Origin: Pseudomonas multiresinivorans
GTDB taxonomy: Bacteria > Pseudomonadota > Gammaproteobacteria > Pseudomonadales > Pseudomonadaceae
DNA length: 64,000 bases
Assembly (NCBI RefSeq): GCF_012971725.1
Contig: NZ_CP048833.1
Span: forward strand, 6,138,001 to 6,202,000
Direction: 5' to 3'
Within the stretch, counting starts at the first letter, position 1, and each line of letters opens with the position of its first letter. The translations under genes were made by a program, and so were the position numbers. Of the stretch, positions 53,043 through 61,602 are shown one piece after another. A model generated the notes under the pieces. It had not been told where the DNA came from and did not search any database. It was given only the letters and a program-made list of their open reading frames with translations.

Positions 53043-53638
53043 ACGTAGGTCATCGGCCGCGGGCCCGGCAGGTAATCCTGGCTCAGTTCGCGCAGCTGGA
53101 AGCCGCCGGACTCGATCAGCGCCGGCATGTCGCGGTCCAGGTGGCAGCCGCCGGCCAGCGGCTTCCAGACCGGCGTCAACCGGTGCTGCCAGGTGCGGAC
53201 GCCAGCATCCGGCGCCAGGCCATGTTCGCAGAAGAGGAACTCGCCGCCAGGCTTGAGTACCCGGCGCATCTCCCGCAGTGCGGCCACCGCATCGGGGATG
53301 CTGCACAGGGTGAAGGTGCAGACGATACTGTCGAAGCTGCCGGCGTCGGCACGAATCTGCCCCAGCTCCAGCGCCACCATCTCCACTGGAATGCCAATTC
53401 GCGCCACGCGCTCCCGGGCGAGCTTCTGCATCTGCGCCGCCGGGTCGACGCCGACGATTGTCGACACTTTCGCCGGATCGTAGAACTCGAGGTTCAGCCC
53501 GGTACCCATGCCGATCTCCAGCACCCGCCCGCGGGCGCGCGGCACCAGCAGTGAACGCTGCTTCATCACATCGCCCATGCCGCAGGCGAAGTCGATCAAC
53601 CGGGGCAGTGCATGGCGGTCATACCAGGTTCGGATCAT
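53021..53638 (-). CDS. Class I SAM-dependent methyltransferase (UbiE/methyltransf_11-like)
   Basis: The 205-residue protein has the SAM-binding motif VLEIGMGTGLNLEFY at about 40-54, GVDPAAQM at the second strand, and the FDSIVCTFTLCSIPD and MRRVLKPGGEFLFCEHG segments typical of methyltransferase type 11. The N-terminus MIRTWYDRHALPRLIDFACGMG is common to Pseudomonas proteins of this kind. The substrate is unknown. Its start overlaps the stop of the upstream membrane protein gene by 20 bases, so the two are probably co-transcribed. Confidence 0.88.
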   Translation of the reverse strand: MIRTWYDRHALPRLIDFACGMGDVMKQRSLLVPRARGRVLEIGMGTGLNLEFYDPAKVSTIVGVDPAAQMQKLARERVARIGIPVEMVALELGQIRADAGSFDSIVCTFTLCSIPDAVAALREMRRVLKPGGEFLFCEHGLAPDAGVRTWQHRLTPVWKPLAGGCHLDRDMPALIESGGFQLRELSQDYLPGPRPMTYVYRGMAD

Positions 53639-54059
53639 GTCGCTTCCTCAGGCTTGGCAGGCTCCAGGCCAGCAGGTTCAGCAAGGTTGCCAGCGACAGA
53701 GGCCAGACACATACCACCGCCACCTCCATCGCCAGCTCCGCCAGAGTGTAGGTACTCCAGCTGGCCACGCGGCTGTCATAAAGGCACAGGTCGATCCAGA
53801 ACCAGCCCACCAGGCCCGCCGCGGACGACAACAACGCACGCCAGGTCGGGGTGAACCAGCGCACCCAGGCCAGCAACGCGATGAGCGGCGCCCAGACCAG
53901 CAGCAGCGGCAGCATCTCGCCCGACAGGCCGACATCGCGCAGATCGGCCGGCAGGTTGTCCCGGTAGGCATGCAGCCCCCATAGCGCCTGTCCCCAGCCA
54001 AGCAGCAGGAACCCAGCCATGCCGGCCGCTGCCCGGCCTGTTCGTCCTTTCAATGTCAC
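53619..54059 (-). CDS. Membrane protein of unknown function
   Basis: The 146-residue protein has four predicted membrane helices (AAAGMAGFLLLGWGQALWG, LLLVWAPLIALLAWVRWF, LSSAAGLVGWFWIDLCLY, LAMEVAVVCVWPLSLATLL) and basic ends. It looks like small DUF2834-type or unclassified membrane proteins, but no firm assignment is possible. It lies upstream of the methyltransferase in a likely two-gene unit. Confidence 0.7.
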   Translation of the reverse strand: MTLKGRTGRAAAGMAGFLLLGWGQALWGLHAYRDNLPADLRDVGLSGEMLPLLLVWAPLIALLAWVRWFTPTWRALLSSAAGLVGWFWIDLCLYDSRVASWSTYTLAELAMEVAVVCVWPLSLATLLNLLAWSLPSLRKRHDPNLV

Positions 54060-54159
54060 GGCTTTCTCCCTGATGCGCCAGGCGACATCCTCTCACGTCC
54101 CGCCGGGCTCGCGGCAGCGACAGCCGCACGACAGGCACCAGTTGAACGCCCATTAGACG

Positions 54160-54171
54160 ATTGTCGACAAT
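54160..54171. promoter_or_regulatory. Candidate PrpR operator 1
   Basis: ATTGTCGACAAT is a perfect 12-base dyad of the GntR/FadR operator type (GT-N2-AC core), 74 bases before the prpR start codon. Confidence 0.75.
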
Positions 54172-54232
54172 TCATCAGATCTCGATTGACCAGACGGCTC
54201 TACGGGGTTAGCTTTCGCCGCACACCAAGAAG

Positions 54233-54242
54233 ATTGTCGACA
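54233..54242. promoter_or_regulatory. Candidate PrpR operator 2
   Basis: ATTGTCGACA repeats ten bases of operator 1 and ends two bases before the prpR ATG, where a bound repressor would block transcription or initiation. Confidence 0.68.
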
Positions 54243-54244
54243 CC

Positions 54245-54967
54245 ATGAGCGATAGCCTGATTCTGCCCACCCCCGCCAGCGACGACGGCGAGACCCTGTC
54301 GGAACACGTGTTCCGCAAGATCCAGTCGGCCATCGTCAAGGGTGACATCGCCCCCGGCAGCAAGATTTCCGAGCCGGAGCTGGCGCGTACCTATGGCATC
54401 AGCCGCGGTCCGCTGCGCGAGGCGATCCACCGCCTGGAAGGCCAGAAGCTGCTGGTGCGCGTACCGCACGTCGGCGCGCGCGTCGTCTCACTCAGCCACG
54501 AGGAGCTGCTCGAGCTCTACGAGATCCGCGAATCCCTCGAAGGCATGGCCTGCCGCCTGGCCGCCGAGCGCATGACGCCGGCCGAGATCGACGAACTGCG
54601 CCGGGTACTCGACACCCACGAGCGTGACGAGGCCTTCCAGGCCGGCCGTGGCTACTACCAGCAGGAAGGCGACTACGACTTCCACTACCGGATCATCCAG
54701 GGCAGCGGCAACCGCACCCTCACCCGCATGCTCTGTGGCGAGCTGTACCAGCTGGTGCGCATGTACCGCCTGCAGTTCTCGGCGACGCCCAACCGCCCGC
54801 GCCAGGCCTTCGCCGAACACCACCGGATTCTCGATGCCATCGCCGATCGTGACGGCGAACTGGCCGAGTTGCTGATGCGCCGTCACATCGGCGCCTCGAA
54901 ACGCAATATGGAGCGCCATTACCTGGACGCCCAAGCCAAGACCGCCAACGAACGAGGTGAACAATGA
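54245..54967 (+). CDS. prpR: GntR-family regulator of the methylcitrate operon
   Basis: The 240-residue protein has a GntR winged helix (LSEHVFRKIQSAIVKGDIAPGSKISEPELARTYGISRGPLREAIHRLEGQKLL) and a C-terminal FCD ligand domain with conserved residues in DYDFHYRIIQGSGN and EHHRILDAIADRD. The symbol follows common pseudomonad usage; this is not the sigma-54 PrpR of enteric bacteria. It is the first gene of prpR-prpB-prpC-acnD-prpF and overlaps prpB by four bases (ATGA). It probably represses the operon until a methylcitrate-cycle intermediate binds, and two ATTGTCGACA dyads lie in front of it. Confidence 0.9.
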   Translation: MSDSLILPTPASDDGETLSEHVFRKIQSAIVKGDIAPGSKISEPELARTYGISRGPLREAIHRLEGQKLLVRVPHVGARVVSLSHEELLELYEIRESLEGMACRLAAERMTPAEIDELRRVLDTHERDEAFQAGRGYYQQEGDYDFHYRIIQGSGNRTLTRMLCGELYQLVRMYRLQFSATPNRPRQAFAEHHRILDAIADRDGELAELLMRRHIGASKRNMERHYLDAQAKTANERGEQ

Positions 54968-55851
54968 GCTACAAGACCGCCGGCCAACGTTTCCGCGAAG
55001 CCCTTGCCGAAGAAAAGCCGCTGCAGGTGATCGGCGCGATCAACGCCAACCACGCGCTGCTGGCCAAGCGCGCCGGCTTCAAGGCCATCTACCTCTCCGG
55101 TGGCGGCGTGGCGGCGGGTTCCCTCGGCCTGCCGGACCTGGGCATCAACACCCTGGATGACGTGCTCACCGACGTGCGCCGCATCACCGACGTCTGCGAC
55201 CTGCCGCTGCTGGTGGACATCGACACCGGCTTCGGCCCCAGCGCCTTCAACATCGAGCGCACCGTGAAGAGCCTGATCAAGGCTGGCGCCGCCGCCGCGC
55301 ACATCGAGGACCAGGTCGGCGCCAAGCGTTGCGGCCACCGTCCGGGCAAGGAGATCGTCTCCACCCAGGAAATGGTCGACCGCGTGAAGTCCGCCGCCAA
55401 CGCCAAGACCGACCCGAACTTCTTCCTGATCGCCCGCACCGACGCCATCCAGGCCGAAGGCGTGGACGCCGCCATCGAGCGCTGCCAGCGCTATGTCGAG
55501 GCCGGCGCCGATGCGATCTTCGCCGAAGCCGCCTACGACCTGCCGACCTACAAGCGCTTCGTCGATGCGCTGAACGTGCCGATCCTGGCCAACATCACCG
55601 AGTTCGGCGCCACCCCGCTGTTCACCCGCGACGAGCTGGCCTCGGTCGGCGTGGCCATCCAGCTGTATCCGCTGTCGGCCTTCCGCGCCGCCAACAAGGC
55701 CGCCGAAGCCGTGTACACCGCGATCCGCGAGGAAGGCCACCAGCAGAACGTGATCGAGCTGATGCAGACCCGAGCCGAGCTGTATGACCGCATCGGCTAC
55801 CACGCCTTCGAGCAGAAGCTCGACGCGCTGTTCGCTGCCGGCAAGAAGTGA
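54964..55851 (+). CDS. prpB: 2-Methylisocitrate lyase
   Basis: The 295-residue protein cleaves 2-methylisocitrate to pyruvate and succinate, the last step of the methylcitrate cycle. The isocitrate-lyase superfamily motif K-R-C-G-H-R is present with catalytic cysteine C123. DIDTGFG at about residue 85 provides metal-binding aspartates, and ISTQEMVDRVKSA and NITEFGATP are family blocks. Length is normal. Confidence 0.96.
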   Translation: MSYKTAGQRFREALAEEKPLQVIGAINANHALLAKRAGFKAIYLSGGGVAAGSLGLPDLGINTLDDVLTDVRRITDVCDLPLLVDIDTGFGPSAFNIERTVKSLIKAGAAAAHIEDQVGAKRCGHRPGKEIVSTQEMVDRVKSAANAKTDPNFFLIARTDAIQAEGVDAAIERCQRYVEAGADAIFAEAAYDLPTYKRFVDALNVPILANITEFGATPLFTRDELASVGVAIQLYPLSAFRAANKAAEAVYTAIREEGHQQNVIELMQTRAELYDRIGYHAFEQKLDALFAAGKK

Positions 55852-55885
55852 TTTCCCGATCGTTCGGGCCCGGCCTGAACGAATC

Positions 55886-56014
55886 GTAGGGTGCATAACG
55901 CCCCAGGCGTTATCCACCATTGGCTGTGACGGCGGATAACGCTTCGTGTTACTCGCCCTACGCCCAAACCTGAAACACCGTAGGGCGCATAACGCCGCAG
56001 GCGTTATCCGCCCA
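55886..56014. repeat. Array of three GTAGGG-type hairpin elements in the prpB-prpC gap
   Basis: GTAGGGTGCATAACGCC is paired with GGCGGATAACGC...CCCTAC (55886-55961). A second unit starts GTAGGGCGCATAACGCCGC at 55980 and has the internal dyad AACGCC..GGCGTT. Most of the 239-base gap between prpB and prpC is made of these repeats. Confidence 0.8.
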
Positions 56015-56090
56015 ACCAGATTCGAACCGACCGCACGGCCCATGCCGGCGGAACAAGAACAAGCAACCGGATTTGATGAGGAGACACGCG

Positions 56091-57251
56091 ATGAGCGCTA
56101 CCGCAGAAACCACCACCGCCTTCAAACCCAAGAAGTCCGTGGCCCTGAGTGGCACCGCCGCTGGCAACACCGCCCTGTGCACCGTCGGCCGTACCGGCAA
56201 CGACCTGCACTACCGTGGCTATGACGTCCTGGATTTCGCCAACCGTTGCGAATTCGAGGAAATCGCCCACCTGCTGGTCCACGGCAAGCTGCCCAACGTC
56301 GCCGAGCTGGCCGGCTACAAGGCCAAGCTCAAGGCCCTGCGCGGCCTGCCGGCCGGCGTGAAGGCCGCCCTGGAAACCCTGCCGCCTTCGGCGCACCCGA
56401 TGGACGTGATGCGCACCGCCGTGTCCGTGCTCGGCTGCCTGTCGCCGGAGAAGGACGACCACAACCATCCGGGCGCCCGCGACATCGCCGACAAGCTGAT
56501 GGCTTCGCTGGGTTCCGCGCTGCTCTACTGGTACCACTTCAGCCACAACGGCAAGCGCATCGACGTCGAAACCGACGACGACTCCATCGGCGGCCACTTC
56601 CTGCACCTGCTGCACGGGCAGAAGCCGCGCGAGTCCTGGGTGCGCGCCATGCACACCTCGCTGAACCTGTACGCCGAGCACGAATTCAACGCCTCGACCT
56701 TCACCTCCCGGGTGATCGCCGGCACCGGTTCGGACATCTACTCCTGCGTCGCCGGCGCCATCGGCGCGCTGCGCGGCCCGAAACACGGCGGCGCCAACGA
56801 AGTGGCCTTCGAGATCCAGAAGCGCTACGACAACCCGGACGAAGCCGAGGCTGACATCCGTGCCCGCGTCGAGCGCAAGGAAGTGGTGATCGGCTTCGGC
56901 CACCCGGTCTACACCGTGTCCGACCCGCGCAACAAGGTGATCAAGGAAGTCGCCCACCAGCTGTCGAACGAGCAGTCCAACACCAAGATGTACGACATCG
57001 CCGAGCGCCTGGAAACCATCATGTGGGACATCAAGAAGATGTTCCCCAACCTCGATTGGTTCAGCGCCGTGAGCTACCACATGATGGGCGTGCCCACCGC
57101 GATGTTCACCCCGCTGTTCGTCATCGCCCGCACCGCCGGCTGGTCCGCCCACGTCATCGAGCAACGCATCGACGGCAAGATCATCCGCCCGAGCGCCAAC
57201 TACACAGGCCCTGAAGACCTGAAGTTCGTGCCGCTCAAGGATCGCCCCTAA
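56091..57251 (+). CDS. prpC: 2-Methylcitrate synthase
   Basis: The 386-residue protein condenses propionyl-CoA with oxaloacetate. Citrate-synthase-type catalytic segments are KHGGANEVAFEIQKR with its active histidine, VIGFGHPVYTVSDPR, and the late MFTPLFVIARTAGW. An 11-residue polar N-terminal extension (SATAETTTAFK) precedes the conserved KKSVALSGTAAGNTALCTVG. The start at 56091 has GAGGAGA upstream. Two bases separate it from acnD. Confidence 0.96.
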   Translation: MSATAETTTAFKPKKSVALSGTAAGNTALCTVGRTGNDLHYRGYDVLDFANRCEFEEIAHLLVHGKLPNVAELAGYKAKLKALRGLPAGVKAALETLPPSAHPMDVMRTAVSVLGCLSPEKDDHNHPGARDIADKLMASLGSALLYWYHFSHNGKRIDVETDDDSIGGHFLHLLHGQKPRESWVRAMHTSLNLYAEHEFNASTFTSRVIAGTGSDIYSCVAGAIGALRGPKHGGANEVAFEIQKRYDNPDEAEADIRARVERKEVVIGFGHPVYTVSDPRNKVIKEVAHQLSNEQSNTKMYDIAERLETIMWDIKKMFPNLDWFSAVSYHMMGVPTAMFTPLFVIARTAGWSAHVIEQRIDGKIIRPSANYTGPEDLKFVPLKDRP

Positions 57252-57253
57252 TC

Positions 57254-59875
57254 ATGAACAGCACTATGAACACCAACTACCGTAAACGCCTGCCCGGCAC
57301 CGCACTGGATTACTTCGACGCCCGCGAGGCAGTCGAGGCGATCCAGGCCGGCGCCTGGGACAAACTCCCCTACACCTCCCGCGTACTGGCCGAACAGCTG
57401 GTGCGCCGCTGCGACCCACAGGACCTGACGGCTTCGCTGGAGCAGCTGGTCTACCGCAAACGCGACCTCGACTTCCCCTGGTACCCGGCGCGCGTGGTCT
57501 GCCACGACATCCTCGGCCAGACCGCACTGGTCGACCTCGCCGGCCTGCGTGACGCCATCGCCGAGAAAGGCGGCGATCCGTCCAAGGTCAACCCGGTGGT
57601 GCCGACCCAACTGATCGTCGACCACTCGCTGGCCGTGGAAGCTGCCGGCTTCGACCCGGACGCGTTCGAGAAGAACCGCGCCATCGAAGACCGCCGCAAC
57701 GAGGATCGCTTCCACTTCATCGACTGGACGAAAACCGCGTTCAAGAACGTCGACGTGATCCCGGCCGGCAACGGCATCATGCACCAGATCAACCTGGAGA
57801 AAATGAGCCCGGTGATCCAGGCGCGCGGCGGCATCGCGTTCCCCGACACCTGCGTCGGCACCGACTCGCACACTCCGCACGTGGACGCCCTGGGCGTGAT
57901 CGCCATCGGCGTCGGCGGCCTCGAAGCCGAAACCGTGATGCTCGGCCACCCGTCGATGATGCGCCTGCCCGACATCGTCGGCGTCGAGCTGACCGGCAAG
58001 CGCAAACCCGGCATCACCGCCACCGACATCGTGCTGGCGATCACCGAATTCCTGCGCAAGGAACGTGTGGTCGGCGCCTACGTCGAGTTCTTCGGCGAGG
58101 GTGCGGACAGCCTGTCCATCGGCGACCGCGCGACCATCTCCAACATGTGCCCGGAATACGGCGCCACCGCCTCGATGTTCTACATCGACGGCCAGACCAT
58201 CGACTACCTCAAGCTCACCGGCCGCGAGCCCGAGCAGGTGGAACTGGTGGAGAACTACGCGAAGACCCTCGGCCTGTGGAGCGATGCGCTGAAGACCGCC
58301 GAGTACGAGCGCGTGCTGAGCTTCGACCTGGGCAGCGTGGTGCGCAACATGGCCGGCCCATCCAACCCGCACCGTCGCCTGCCGACTTCGGCACTGGCCG
58401 AGCGCGGCATCGCCGACGAAGCCAAGCTGGAGTCCGGCCGGGTCGAGGAAGCCGAAGGCCTGATGCCCGATGGCGCGGTGATCATCGCCGCCATCACCAG
58501 CTGCACCAACACTTCCAACCCGCGCAACGTCATCGCTGCCGGCCTGGTGGCGAAGAAGGCCAACGCGCTGGGCATGGTCCGCAAGCCGTGGGTGAAGACG
58601 TCGTTCGCTCCTGGGTCGAAAGTCGCCAAGCTGTACCTGGAAGAGGCCGGCCTGCTGAGCGAGCTGGAAAAGCTCGGCTTCGGCATCGTCGCCTACGCCT
58701 GCACCACCTGTAACGGCATGTCCGGCGCGCTGGACCCGGCAATCCAGAAAGAGATCATCGACCGCGACCTGTACGCCACCGCCGTGCTCTCGGGCAACCG
58801 CAACTTCGACGGGCGTATCCACCCCTACGCCAAGCAGGCCTTCCTCGCCTCGCCACCGCTGGTGGTCGCCTACGCTATCGCCGGCACTGTGCGCTTCGAC
58901 ATCGAGCAGGACCCGCTGGGCACCGATAAAGATGGCAACCCGGTCACCCTGAAGGACCTCTGGCCTTCGGACGAAGAGATCGACGCCATCGTCGCGTCCA
59001 GCGTGAAGCCCGAGCAGTTCAAGCAGGTCTACATCCCGATGTTCGACCTGGGCAGCGTGCAGGAAGCCGAAAGCCCGCTGTACGACTGGCGCCCGATGTC
59101 CACCTACATCCGCCGCCCACCTTACTGGGAAGGCGCACTGGCCGGCGAACGCACGCTCAAGGGCATGCTGCCGCTGGCGATCCTGCCGGACAACATCACC
59201 ACCGATCACCTGTCGCCGTCCAACGCCATCCTGCTGGACAGCGCGGCCGGCGAATACCTGGCGAAAATGGGCCTGCCGGAGGAGGACTTCAACTCCTACG
59301 CCACCCACCGCGGCGACCACCTGACCGCCCAGCGCGCCACTTTCGCCAACCCGCAACTGGTCAACGAAATGGCCGTGGTGAACGGTGAGGTGAAGAAAGG
59401 CTCGCTGGCCCGCGTGGAACCGGAAGGCAAGGTGATGCGCATGTGGGAAGCCATCGAAACCTACATGAACCGCAAGCAGAACCTTATCATCGTCGCCGGC
59501 GCCGACTACGGCCAGGGCTCGTCCCGCGACTGGGCAGCCAAGGGCGTGCGCCTGGCCGGTGTGGAAGTGATCGTCGCCGAAGGCTTCGAGCGCATCCACC
59601 GCACCAACCTGGTGGGCATGGGCGTGCTGCCGGTGGAGTTCAAGCCGGGCACCACCCGCCTGACCCTGGGCCTGGACGGCACCGAGACCTACGACATCAA
59701 GGGCAACGTCTCGCCGCGCTGCGACCTGACCCTGGTGGTCAATCGCCGCAACGGCGAAGTCGTCGAAGTCCCGGTCATCTGCCGCCTGGACACTGCCGCC
59801 GAAGTGAAGGTGTACAAGGCGGGTGGCGTACTGCAGCGCTTCGCCAAGGACTTCCTGGAAGGCGCGGTAGCGTGA
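57254..59875 (+). CDS. acnD: Fe/S-dependent 2-methylcitrate dehydratase AcnD
   Basis: The 873-residue aconitase-family enzyme converts 2-methylcitrate to 2-methylaconitate. The iron-sulfur ligand cysteines are visible: C417 in SCTNTSNP, and C483 and C486 in ACTTCNG. Other aconitase blocks are PTQLIVDHSLAVE, DTCVGTDSHTPHVDALG, NFDGRIHPYAKQAFLASPP and GADYGQGSSRDWAAKGVRL. AcnD acts together with PrpF and removes the need for PrpD. Confidence 0.96.
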   Translation: MNSTMNTNYRKRLPGTALDYFDAREAVEAIQAGAWDKLPYTSRVLAEQLVRRCDPQDLTASLEQLVYRKRDLDFPWYPARVVCHDILGQTALVDLAGLRDAIAEKGGDPSKVNPVVPTQLIVDHSLAVEAAGFDPDAFEKNRAIEDRRNEDRFHFIDWTKTAFKNVDVIPAGNGIMHQINLEKMSPVIQARGGIAFPDTCVGTDSHTPHVDALGVIAIGVGGLEAETVMLGHPSMMRLPDIVGVELTGKRKPGITATDIVLAITEFLRKERVVGAYVEFFGEGADSLSIGDRATISNMCPEYGATASMFYIDGQTIDYLKLTGREPEQVELVENYAKTLGLWSDALKTAEYERVLSFDLGSVVRNMAGPSNPHRRLPTSALAERGIADEAKLESGRVEEAEGLMPDGAVIIAAITSCTNTSNPRNVIAAGLVAKKANALGMVRKPWVKTSFAPGSKVAKLYLEEAGLLSELEKLGFGIVAYACTTCNGMSGALDPAIQKEIIDRDLYATAVLSGNRNFDGRIHPYAKQAFLASPPLVVAYAIAGTVRFDIEQDPLGTDKDGNPVTLKDLWPSDEEIDAIVASSVKPEQFKQVYIPMFDLGSVQEAESPLYDWRPMSTYIRRPPYWEGALAGERTLKGMLPLAILPDNITTDHLSPSNAILLDSAAGEYLAKMGLPEEDFNSYATHRGDHLTAQRATFANPQLVNEMAVVNGEVKKGSLARVEPEGKVMRMWEAIETYMNRKQNLIIVAGADYGQGSSRDWAAKGVRLAGVEVIVAEGFERIHRTNLVGMGVLPVEFKPGTTRLTLGLDGTETYDIKGNVSPRCDLTLVVNRRNGEVVEVPVICRLDTAAEVKVYKAGGVLQRFAKDFLEGAVA

Positions 59876-59918
59876 TGTAACAGCCGGCCCGCCTGCACGG
59901 CGGGTCGGCACTAATCCT

Positions 59919-59985
59919 GTAGGAGCGAGCTTGCTCGCGAACCAACCCCTGCAGCAGGGCTGTTCGCGAGCAAGCTCGCTCCTAC
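59919..59985. repeat. REPIN between acnD and prpF
   Basis: Perfect inverted arms GTAGGAGCGAGCTTGCTCGC and its complement lie inside the operon in a 132-base gap. The hairpin could reduce or stabilise transcript across the gap. Confidence 0.93.
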
Positions 59986-60007
59986 AAGTAACGCACAGGA
60001 CCTGAGA

Positions 60008-61195
60008 ATGCCCCACGTATCCCAAGTGAAGATCCCCGCCACCTACATCCGTGGCGGCACCAGCAAGGGCGTGTTCTTCCGCCTGCAGGACCTGCCCGAG
60101 CGTTGCCAGGTGCCCGGCGAAGCTCGCGACAAGCTGTTCATGCGCGTGATCGGCAGCCCCGATCCGTACAGCGCGCACATCGACGGCATGGGCGGCGCGA
60201 CCTCCAGCACCAGCAAGTGCGTGATCCTGTCGAAAAGCACCCAGCCCGATCACGACGTCGACTACCTCTACGGGCAGATTTCCATCGACAAGGCCTTCGT
60301 CGACTGGAGCGGCAACTGCGGCAACCTCTCCACCGCCGCCGGCTCCTTCGCCATCCACGCCGGCCTGGTCGATCCCTCGCGCATCCCGGACAACGGCACC
60401 TGCGTGGTGCGCATCTGGCAGGCGAACATCCAGAAGACCATCATCGCCCACGTGCCGATCACCAATGGCCAGGTCCAGGAAACCGGTGACTTCGAGCTGG
60501 ACGGCGTGACCTTCCCTGCCGCCGAGATCGTGCTGGAGTTTATCGATCCGTCCGACGATGGCGAGGACGGCGGCTCGATGTTCCCCACCGGCAACCTGGT
60601 GGACGACCTGGAAGTCCCCGGCATCGGCACCTTCAAGGCGACCATGATCACCGCCGGCATCCCGACCATCTTCGTCAACGCCCAGGACATCGGCTACACC
60701 GGCGCCGAGCTGCGCGAAGCGATCAATGGCGACCCCGAGCAACTGGCGCGCTTCGAGAAATTCCGCATCGCCGGCGCCCTGCGCATGGGCCTGATCAAAA
60801 CTCCGGAAGAAGCCGCCACTCGCCAGCACACGCCGAAGATCGCCTTCGTCGCGCCAGCGAAGAACTACGTCACTTCCAGCGGCAAGGAAGTCCAGGCCGG
60901 AGATATCGACCTGCTGGTGCGCGCGCTGTCCATGGGCAAGCTGCACCACGCCATGATGGGCACCGCCGCCGTGGCCATCGGCACCGCCGCCGCCATCCCC
61001 GGCACCCTGGTGAACCTCGCCGCCGGCGGTGGCGAGCGCAGCGCCGTGCGCTTCGGCCACCCCTCCGGCACCCTGCGCGTGGGCGCCGAGGCCAGGCAGG
61101 TGAATGGCGAATGGACCGTGACCAAGGCCATCATGAGCCGCAGCTCGCGCATCCTCATGGAAGGCTGGGTACGGGTACCGGGCGATTCGTTCTGA
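60008..61195 (+). CDS. prpF: 2-Methylaconitate isomerase PrpF
   Basis: The 395-residue protein has the PrpF fold: IPATYIRGGTSKGVFFRLQDLP, ISIDKAFVDWSGNCGNLSTAAGSFAI and NAQDIGYTGAELRE. It is homologous to proline-racemase-like isomerases and converts trans- to cis-2-methylaconitate, so AcnD can complete the methylcitrate cycle. The catalytic cysteine is probably that in SGNCGNLS at residue about 107. A hairpin terminator follows. Confidence 0.95.
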   Translation: MPHVSQVKIPATYIRGGTSKGVFFRLQDLPERCQVPGEARDKLFMRVIGSPDPYSAHIDGMGGATSSTSKCVILSKSTQPDHDVDYLYGQISIDKAFVDWSGNCGNLSTAAGSFAIHAGLVDPSRIPDNGTCVVRIWQANIQKTIIAHVPITNGQVQETGDFELDGVTFPAAEIVLEFIDPSDDGEDGGSMFPTGNLVDDLEVPGIGTFKATMITAGIPTIFVNAQDIGYTGAELREAINGDPEQLARFEKFRIAGALRMGLIKTPEEAATRQHTPKIAFVAPAKNYVTSSGKEVQAGDIDLLVRALSMGKLHHAMMGTAAVAIGTAAAIPGTLVNLAAGGGERSAVRFGHPSGTLRVGAEARQVNGEWTVTKAIMSRSSRILMEGWVRVPGDSF

Positions 61196-61218
61196 TCCTT
61201 CGCCAAACCCGTGAATGC

Positions 61219-61244
61219 ACAAGGCCCGCACATGCGGGCCTTGT
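61219..61244 (+). terminator. Terminator-like hairpin after prpF
   Basis: ACAAGGCCCGCA-CA-TGCGGGCCTTGT is a perfect 12-bp stem followed by CCTTTC, which is weakly T-rich. Confidence 0.7.
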
Positions 61245-61286
61245 CCTTTCAGGGAGAGATCGTGCCTGGGCTTGCCCTCACCCCAA

Positions 61287-61307
61287 CCCTCTCCCAGAGG
61301 GAGAGGG
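61287..61307. repeat. Palindromic repeat CCCTCTCCC-AGA-GGGAGAGGG
   Basis: A perfect 9-bp dyad lies within a CCCTCACCCCAACCCTCTCCC context that is frequent in Pseudomonas genomes. A similar purine/pyrimidine-rich run (GGGAGAGGG) recurs at 61398-61406. Confidence 0.75.
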
Positions 61308-61419
61308 GGCTGCGCGAGCCGCGCTGACACCCAGGTTTCATCCTGCATCGAACCGTCCCCTCTCTCGCTTGAGGAGCGGGGCTCGCAGCCAGGGTAAGGG
61401 AGAGGGTGCTCCAGACTTT

Positions 61420-61589
61420 GTAGGAGAGGATTTATCCGCGATGGTTTCGCGCGGCGGCGGGGCCGATCCCGGACGCCCCACCGCACGGCGATTTCTGTAG
61501 GAGCGAGCTTGCTCGCGAACAGACTTAACCGGCGGTGACGGCGCTGGGCGGGTTCGCGAGCAAGGGCCAGGCGCCCCCCTCGATCCTAC
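61420..61589. repeat. REP single copy and partly damaged REPIN
   Basis: A lone GTAGGAGAGGATTTATCCGCGAT arm lies at 61420-61443. A REPIN with an intact left arm follows at 61498, but its right arm is interrupted (GCGAGCAAGGGCCAGGCGCCCCCCTCGATCCTAC). Together with the palindrome they fill the 407-base prpF to Lon-domain gap, which has no gene. Confidence 0.8.
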
Positions 61590-61602
61590 AAAAGCTGCTG
61601 CG

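Noticed and set aside
57248..61486. A minus-strand open frame of about 1410 codons across acnD and prpF
   Set aside because: It is a shadow of the conserved enzymes on the other strand, with no recognisable motif.
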